DNA from: Thermomonas sp.
Lineage (GTDB): Bacteria > Pseudomonadota > Gammaproteobacteria > Xanthomonadales > Xanthomonadaceae
Direction: 5' to 3'
Length of the DNA stretch: 64,000 nt
NCBI RefSeq assembly: GCF_020850895.1
Contig: NZ_JADZDS010000078.1
Span: 21,365-85,364 of the forward strand
Numbering within the stretch: the first letter of the stretch is position 1; each line of letters starts with the position of its first letter. Shown piece after piece: positions 58,474-64,000 of the stretch. The translations under genes were made by a program, and so were the position numbers. The notes below the pieces were generated by a model. The model worked only from the letters and a program-made list of their open reading frames with translations, searched no databases and was not told the origin of the DNA.

Positions 58474-59576
58474 AGCGCGTGCGCGTCCTGCACTTCGTCA
58501 CCGGTGGCTTTTCCGGTGGCGCCACCCAGGTCGCACTGCAACTGGTCAACGCCGCACGTGCCAGCGACAGGATCGAACCGCTGTTGGTCCTCCGCCGCAA
58601 GCGGCACACGCCTTCGGCGCGGCTGGACGCGCTGCGGCATGACGGCGTGCCGTTGCGATTGGTGCCGGGCTGGTCGCATCTGGCCACGATCCCGGCCTTG
58701 GTGCGGGTGTGCCGCGAGTTCAAGCCGGACGTGCTGGTCGCGCACGGCTATTCCGAGCACCTGTGGGGCCGCTACGCCGGCCTGATTGCAAAGGTGCCGC
58801 ACCTGATCCACGTCGAACACAACACCCGCGAGCGCTACACGCGTTGGCGGATCGCGCAGACGCGCTGGCTGGCGCGTCGCACCGACCGCATCGTGGGTTG
58901 CTCCGAGGGTGTGCGCCAGGTACTGCTCGCGATGGGCATGCCCCCCGAACGCACGCTGGCCATTTCCAACGGGATCAACCTGGCACCGTTCACCGCCGCC
59001 GACGCACAGCCGTTTGCGCGGCGCATCCCCGGCGTCGTGATGGTGGCGCGGTTCTCGAAGCAGAAGGACCATGCCACCTTGCTGCGCGCCATCGCCTTGC
59101 TGAAGCAACGCGGGCTGCACGTCCCACTGCAGCTGCCGGGCGGCGGCAAGGCCCTGCACCGCGCGCCGCTGGAAACGCTGGCGGCGCAACTTGGGATCGC
59201 CGAACAGGTGAAATTTCCCGGCGTGGTAGGCGACGTGCCGCAACGGTTGATGTCGCATCAGGTTTGCGTGCTGAGCACCCACTACGAAGGCATGCCGCTG
59301 GCGCTGCTGGAGGGCATGGCGGCGGGTTGCGCGGTCATCGGCAGCGCGGTGCCGGGCGTGCGCGAGGTCTTGCACGACGGCGACGATGGCCTGCTGGTGG
59401 CCGAAGGCGATCCGCAGGCATTGGCGAGCGCGCTGGAGCGCCTGCTGCGCAACCCCGACGCCGCCGCGCGCATGGCGGCCAATGCACGCCAAGCCGCACT
59501 GACGAAGCACAGCCGTGAATTGATGAACCAAGGCTACGAGGCGCTGTTCCTCGCCCTGGCAGGGCAGGAACGCTGA
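58470..59576 (+). CDS. GT4-like glycosyltransferase
   Basis: 368 residues from the ATG at 58470, which overlaps the previous stop by 4 bp. GT-B fold: N-terminal RVRVLHFVTGGFSGGATQVAL, then VVMVARFSKQKDHATLLRAIALL and the nucleotide-sugar E-x7-E motif in HYEGMPLALLEGMAAG. Likely cytosolic and acting on an LPS or glycan precursor. Pairs with the upstream GT83 enzyme. Confidence 0.88.
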   Translation: MKRVRVLHFVTGGFSGGATQVALQLVNAARASDRIEPLLVLRRKRHTPSARLDALRHDGVPLRLVPGWSHLATIPALVRVCREFKPDVLVAHGYSEHLWGRYAGLIAKVPHLIHVEHNTRERYTRWRIAQTRWLARRTDRIVGCSEGVRQVLLAMGMPPERTLAISNGINLAPFTAADAQPFARRIPGVVMVARFSKQKDHATLLRAIALLKQRGLHVPLQLPGGGKALHRAPLETLAAQLGIAEQVKFPGVVGDVPQRLMSHQVCVLSTHYEGMPLALLEGMAAGCAVIGSAVPGVREVLHDGDDGLLVAEGDPQALASALERLLRNPDAAARMAANARQAALTKHSRELMNQGYEALFLALAGQER

Positions 59577-59608
59577 ACACAGCGTGCCCGGTTGCAGCTG
59601 CAATCGCC

Positions 59609-60541
59609 TCAGCTTTTCCGACGATACAGGTCGATGTACGGATTGACCGAATCGCTGCAATCCGGCGGTTGCATCGAATAGCGCTTGTAGGTCCATTGGT
59701 ATTGGACGAAATCCGCACGCGCCACCGCTTCCACGCCTGCGTTGAGCGCCGCCACCGCCGCCTGCGGGTCGGCAGCGGCCACGGCCTCCGGCGCGGCTTC
59801 GACATGCAGGGCGAATGTCGGTGCGCCGGTCCCGGGCAGGCGCTGGCACCAACACAGCAAGACTCGTGCGCGGCTTCGATTGGCCAGCCGTCCCAGCAGA
59901 GTCATGGTCAAGGCCGGCCGGCCGAAGAACGACGCGAACTCGCCTTCGCCCGCCTTGGGCTGCTGGTCCGGCAGGATGCCGACCACGCCACCCTTTTGCA
60001 GGCGCTTGAGCAGGATGCGCACCCCTGCCGCCTCGGCGCGCACCTGCTCGACCTGACCGCCCGCATTGGCACGCACCCGGCGCAGGAAGGCCTCGCCGAC
60101 GGCAGATTCGGGCGGCCGATACAGGATCGCCAGCGGCGTCTTGCTGGCCAGCCACTGGTTCAGCAATTCCCAATTGCCCATGTGCGGCGCAGCAACGATC
60201 AGGCCCTCGCCACTGCGGAGTGCGGCATCGAACAAGGCCTCGCCGTGGACCTCGACGATATCCCCGAGGTTGCGCGAGGCCGGCCGCGTCCACAGCCGCA
60301 CGGTCTCGAAGGTCTGCCGCAGGGTGGTGCGCAGGATCTCCGCCATCAACACTTCACGCCCGGCGGCATCCAGGTCAGACCGGATCAATTCCAGATTGCG
60401 CCGGGTCACCCGCGCTTCGCGGGCATCCAAAGCGATCCAAAGTCGTGCGATCCCGTCGGCCATCATGCGCAGCAGTGGCCATGGCAAGCGGGCCACGGCC
60501 CAGGCCAGGGCACGCAACAGCGCGGCGGTGAATTCCGTCAT
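59609..60541 (-). CDS. Lipid A biosynthesis acyltransferase (LpxL/LpxM-like)
   Basis: 310 residues from the ATG at 60541; the track start at 60790 would run through the dtd start. The HX4E motif APHMGNWE and the later LPDQQPKAGEG and FFGRPALTMT are family signatures, with a short N-terminal hydrophobic stretch. Transfers a secondary acyl chain to Kdo-lipid A; which chain cannot be told. Convergent with the GT4-like gene and divergent from dtd. Confidence 0.88.
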   Translation of the reverse strand: MTEFTAALLRALAWAVARLPWPLLRMMADGIARLWIALDAREARVTRRNLELIRSDLDAAGREVLMAEILRTTLRQTFETVRLWTRPASRNLGDIVEVHGEALFDAALRSGEGLIVAAPHMGNWELLNQWLASKTPLAILYRPPESAVGEAFLRRVRANAGGQVEQVRAEAAGVRILLKRLQKGGVVGILPDQQPKAGEGEFASFFGRPALTMTLLGRLANRSRARVLLCWCQRLPGTGAPTFALHVEAAPEAVAAADPQAAVAALNAGVEAVARADFVQYQWTYKRYSMQPPDCSDSVNPYIDLYRRKS

Positions 60542-60764
60542 CGGCGCATTGTATGTAGCACCGGCAGCGGGACGCGACGGTGCTGCGAACCAGCGTCGCT
60601 CGATGGCCCGATCCATGACCCGGACCAGCCCACCGCGCCCGACGCGTCCGGACTGGCGCAGGATTTGCGTTGACCTGTTGGCAGCGCTCGGCAACGGCTG
60701 CCCAAGCCACGGACCGGAACACCCACGTGCCGGCCCATCGAAATGGAGTGCCCGGAATGGATCC

Positions 60765-61205
60765 ATGCTCGCCCTGATCCAACGCGTCAATCACGCCTGC
60801 GTTCTCGTCGATGGCGAGACCGTCGGTGCCATCGGAGCCGGTCTGTTGGCATTGGTGGCGGTGCAGCCCGGCGACGCCGAGCCGCACTTCCAGCGGATCG
60901 CCCAGCGCCTGCTTGGATATCGCATTTTCGACGACGATGCCGGCAAGATGAACCGCTCTTTGGCGGATATCGACGGAAAGCTGTTGTTGGTCAGCCAATT
61001 CACCCTAGCCGCTGACACCCGCTCTGGCATGCGTCCGGGCTTCAGCACCGCGGCCGCACCGGCCGACGCAGAACGTGGCTTCAACCGCTTGGTCGCCATT
61101 TGTCGGGAATTGCACCCGGCAGGGGTGGAAATCGGGCGCTTCGGTGCCCATATGGTGGTCAGTCTGGAAAACGACGGGCCGGCGACATTCCTGCTGCAGT
61201 CGTGA
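60765..61205 (+). CDS. dtd: D-aminoacyl-tRNA deacylase
   Basis: Hydrolyses D-aminoacyl-tRNAs such as D-Tyr-tRNA. 146 residues (E. coli 145). SQFTLAADT and the GPAT form of the Gly-cisPro motif (NDGPATFLL) are present. The track start at 60066 is a shadow of the acyltransferase; the ATG at 60765 gives MLALIQRVNHA. Confidence 0.95.
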   Translation: MLALIQRVNHACVLVDGETVGAIGAGLLALVAVQPGDAEPHFQRIAQRLLGYRIFDDDAGKMNRSLADIDGKLLLVSQFTLAADTRSGMRPGFSTAAAPADAERGFNRLVAICRELHPAGVEIGRFGAHMVVSLENDGPATFLLQS

Positions 61206-61295
61206 CCGGAGGCGAGGGCGGGATTCCCGCCTGTGTTACGATTAGCGGTTCCCTGCCGTGCTTGACGCGGCCCAACCGAAACGGTGGCAAGACCC

Positions 61296-63167
<1,872 letters not shown>

Positions 63168-63199
63168 CGCCGCACCCAAGCTTGCGGGTGCAATGGACG

Positions 63200-63226
63200 A
63201 CGGCCGCTCTGCGGCCGTTTGTTTTT
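63200..63226 (+). terminator. rpoD intrinsic terminator
   Basis: ACGGCCGC (63200-63207), loop TCT, GCGGCCGT (63211-63218), then TTGTTTTT. It ends at the last codon of the convergent HNH gene. A weaker GCACCC/GGGTGC stem (63172-63191) precedes it. Confidence 0.85.
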
Positions 63227-63621
63227 CAGCGGTTCGCGAGCAACTTGCCCATGTCCATTGCGGGTGCGTGGGTTTCTGCGTGGCAGTTCGCGCAGAGCAA
63301 GATGCATTTGGCGAGTTCGCGCAGGACGTCTTGTTCGCTGCGGTTCGAAAGCGAACGCAGGTCGAGATGGAATGATTTCCTGCCGGCATCCAGATGATGC
63401 CAGGTCAAAGCCGCGAGGTTGCGATCATATCCACAATTTGAACAACGCCCACCCGCGGCGGACACCAACTCAAGCTTCCGCTTCAGGCCGCGGGCCTGCT
63501 GGCTTGCGTAGTTCTGATGCCGATGATTGGTGTCAGCGTTCTTGCAACCTCGTGAACAGAACCGGCGTTGCCTCCCAATCAACACATGCTTGCAGATCAC
63601 GCAGCGGAGCTTGGATTTCAT
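63226..63621 (-). CDS. Small HNH-type zinc-finger nuclease-like protein
   Basis: 131 residues. N-terminal zinc ribbon CVIC...CSRGC (residues 8-26), then a beta-beta-alpha-metal HNH core: [19 protein letters not shown] and [14 protein letters not shown]. This is the form of many small HNH endonucleases of phages and introns. The coding strand is visibly less GC-rich than its neighbours, hinting at transfer. It lies between rpoD and the intron-bearing tRNA, reading away from the tRNA; start 71 bp from the tRNA. Confidence 0.8.
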   Translation of the reverse strand: MKSKLRCVICKHVLIGRQRRFCSRGCKNADTNHRHQNYASQQARGLKRKLELVSAAGGRCSNCGYDRNLAALTWHHLDAGRKSFHLDLRSLSNRSEQDVLRELAKCILLCANCHAETHAPAMDMGKLLANR

Positions 63622-63692
63622 CGCCAGATCATAATCCTCAAATTGAGTGAATCGACACAGGCATGGCCACGGATTGCTACCATGGCCGGAAC

Positions 63693-64000
63693 GGGCCTAT
63701 AGCTCAATGGTCAGAGCAGGGGACTCATCGAAAGGTGCCGCCATGCAGGAATGCGTGGACGGGAACGGGATGAATTCAGGGAAACCTTTGCGGCACGGCC
63801 GATGGCAACCCTGAGCCAAGCCGGCGGTACACCGCCGGAAGGTGCAGAGACTACCTGAGGGCTGCAGTGCCCTTGATTACAGGCTCGAGCGTCCCGCACC
63901 CCAACGACGCAAGTCGCGGGTGAAGAGATAGTCCGCTCCGGAGGGAAACCTTCGGCAATAGCGAATCCCTTGGTTCCAGGTTCGAGTCCTGGTGGGCCCA
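63693..64000 (+). tRNA. tRNA with CAU anticodon, probably tRNA-Ile2, split by a group I intron
   Basis: Exons 63693-63728 and 63964-64000 join to a 73-nt tRNA without CCA (the window ends at the discriminator A). Acceptor GGGCCTA/TGGGCCC, D-stem GCTC/GAGC, anticodon stem GGGGA/TCCCT with loop CTCATAA, T-arm CCAGG-TTCGAGT-CCTGG. CAU could be elongator Met or Ile2 (lysidine-modified by TilS); the overall sequence resembles Ile2 genes more. The junction falls after the anticodon U36. Confidence 0.92.
63729..63963 (+). ncRNA. Group I intron (IC3-like) in tRNA(CAU)
   Basis: 235 nt, ends in G (omega-G). P1: exon CAU plus C pairs with GGUG through a GAAA tetraloop (63726-63737), with a U-G pair at the splice site. 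P2: CCATGC/GCGTGG (63741-63758). P4: TCAGGG/CCCTGA (63776-63781 with 63809-63814). P5: TTGC/GCAA. P6: CCGGCGG/CCGCCGG (63821-63838). P7: GACTA/TAGTC (63849-63853 with 63929-63933). P8: AGGGC/GCCCT (63858-63873). P9: CCGGAGG-GAAA-CCTTCGG (63938-63955). Core strings closely match the recalled Azoarcus tRNA-Ile intron (GGUGxAGAGACUA, AUAGUCC). No internal ORF. Confidence 0.92.

Noticed and set aside
57723-60293. 856-residue minus-strand ORF
   Set aside because: Antisense to the glycosyltransferases and part of the acyltransferase; composition typical of a high-GC shadow frame.
63711-63899. 62-residue minus-strand ORF in the intron as a homing endonuclease
   Set aside because: It overlaps the paired core of the intron, has no nuclease motif, and is too short.

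Overview
The window is a dense, GC-rich chromosomal segment with about 58 protein genes, one tRNA gene and very little intergenic space. Gene content and order point to a gammaproteobacterium of the Xanthomonadaceae/Lysobacteraceae type: lysM-dprA-smg-topA-tsaC facing def-fmt-rsmB, tatABC, glyQS-tamAB, rdgC, ttcA, and rpoD carrying an acidic insert. I cannot name the genus from sequence alone. Nothing looks like a prophage, plasmid backbone, insertion sequence or CRISPR array.

Layout. 1-2.3 kb: the truncated 3' end of a eukaryotic-type Ser/Thr kinase with a TPR-like tail. 2.6-16.5 kb: tdk facing away from rep, a HAD-like lipoprotein, a second lipoprotein, plsB (membrane lipid synthesis), a secreted 14-repeat RCC1-like protein, a YdcH-like protein, ttcA, rdgC and small envelope proteins. 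16.6-23 kb: hemH with an alpha/beta hydrolase, a SYLF protein, tatABC with an overlapping RDD gene, a BPSS1780-type membrane protein and a class I glutamine amidotransferase. 23.2-32.2 kb: glyQS followed by the outer-membrane assembly pair tamAB. 32-39.4 kb: a metal-flavoured sialidase-fold lipoprotein, mnmG, a 0.5 kb intergenic region holding a candidate sigma54-driven small RNA, a PLP dehydratase/racemase and an S9 peptidase. 39.6-45.8 kb: ycgL overlapping a giant membrane ankyrin protein, a Kef-type antiporter and a DUF4124 protein. 45.8-53.8 kb: a leftward run lysM, dprA, smg, two GYF_2-domain proteins, topA, tsaC. 54-61.2 kb: def-fmt-rsmB, a GT83-like and a GT4-like glycosyltransferase, an LpxL-like acyltransferase and dtd. 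61.3-64 kb: rpoD, a small HNH protein, and a CAU-anticodon tRNA gene split by a group I intron.

Most genes are housekeeping: tRNA charging, modification and quality control (glyQS, ttcA, mnmG, tsaC, dtd, fmt), rRNA methylation (rsmB), DNA topology and recombination (topA, rep, rdgC, dprA), transcription (rpoD), and envelope biogenesis and export (plsB, tatABC, tamAB, lpxL-like, glycosyltransferases). The most notable non-coding items are: (1) a 235-nt group I intron in the anticodon loop of a tRNA(CAU) gene at the right edge, next to a lower-GC HNH gene; (2) a near-consensus sigma54 promoter followed by about 120 nt of structured sequence ending in a strong intrinsic terminator, upstream of mnmG; (3) two copies of a multi-hairpin intergenic element whose stems differ by compensatory changes; (4) a long palindromic element directly upstream of rdgC. 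All calls rest on reading the sequence and recalled family knowledge; no database search was run.
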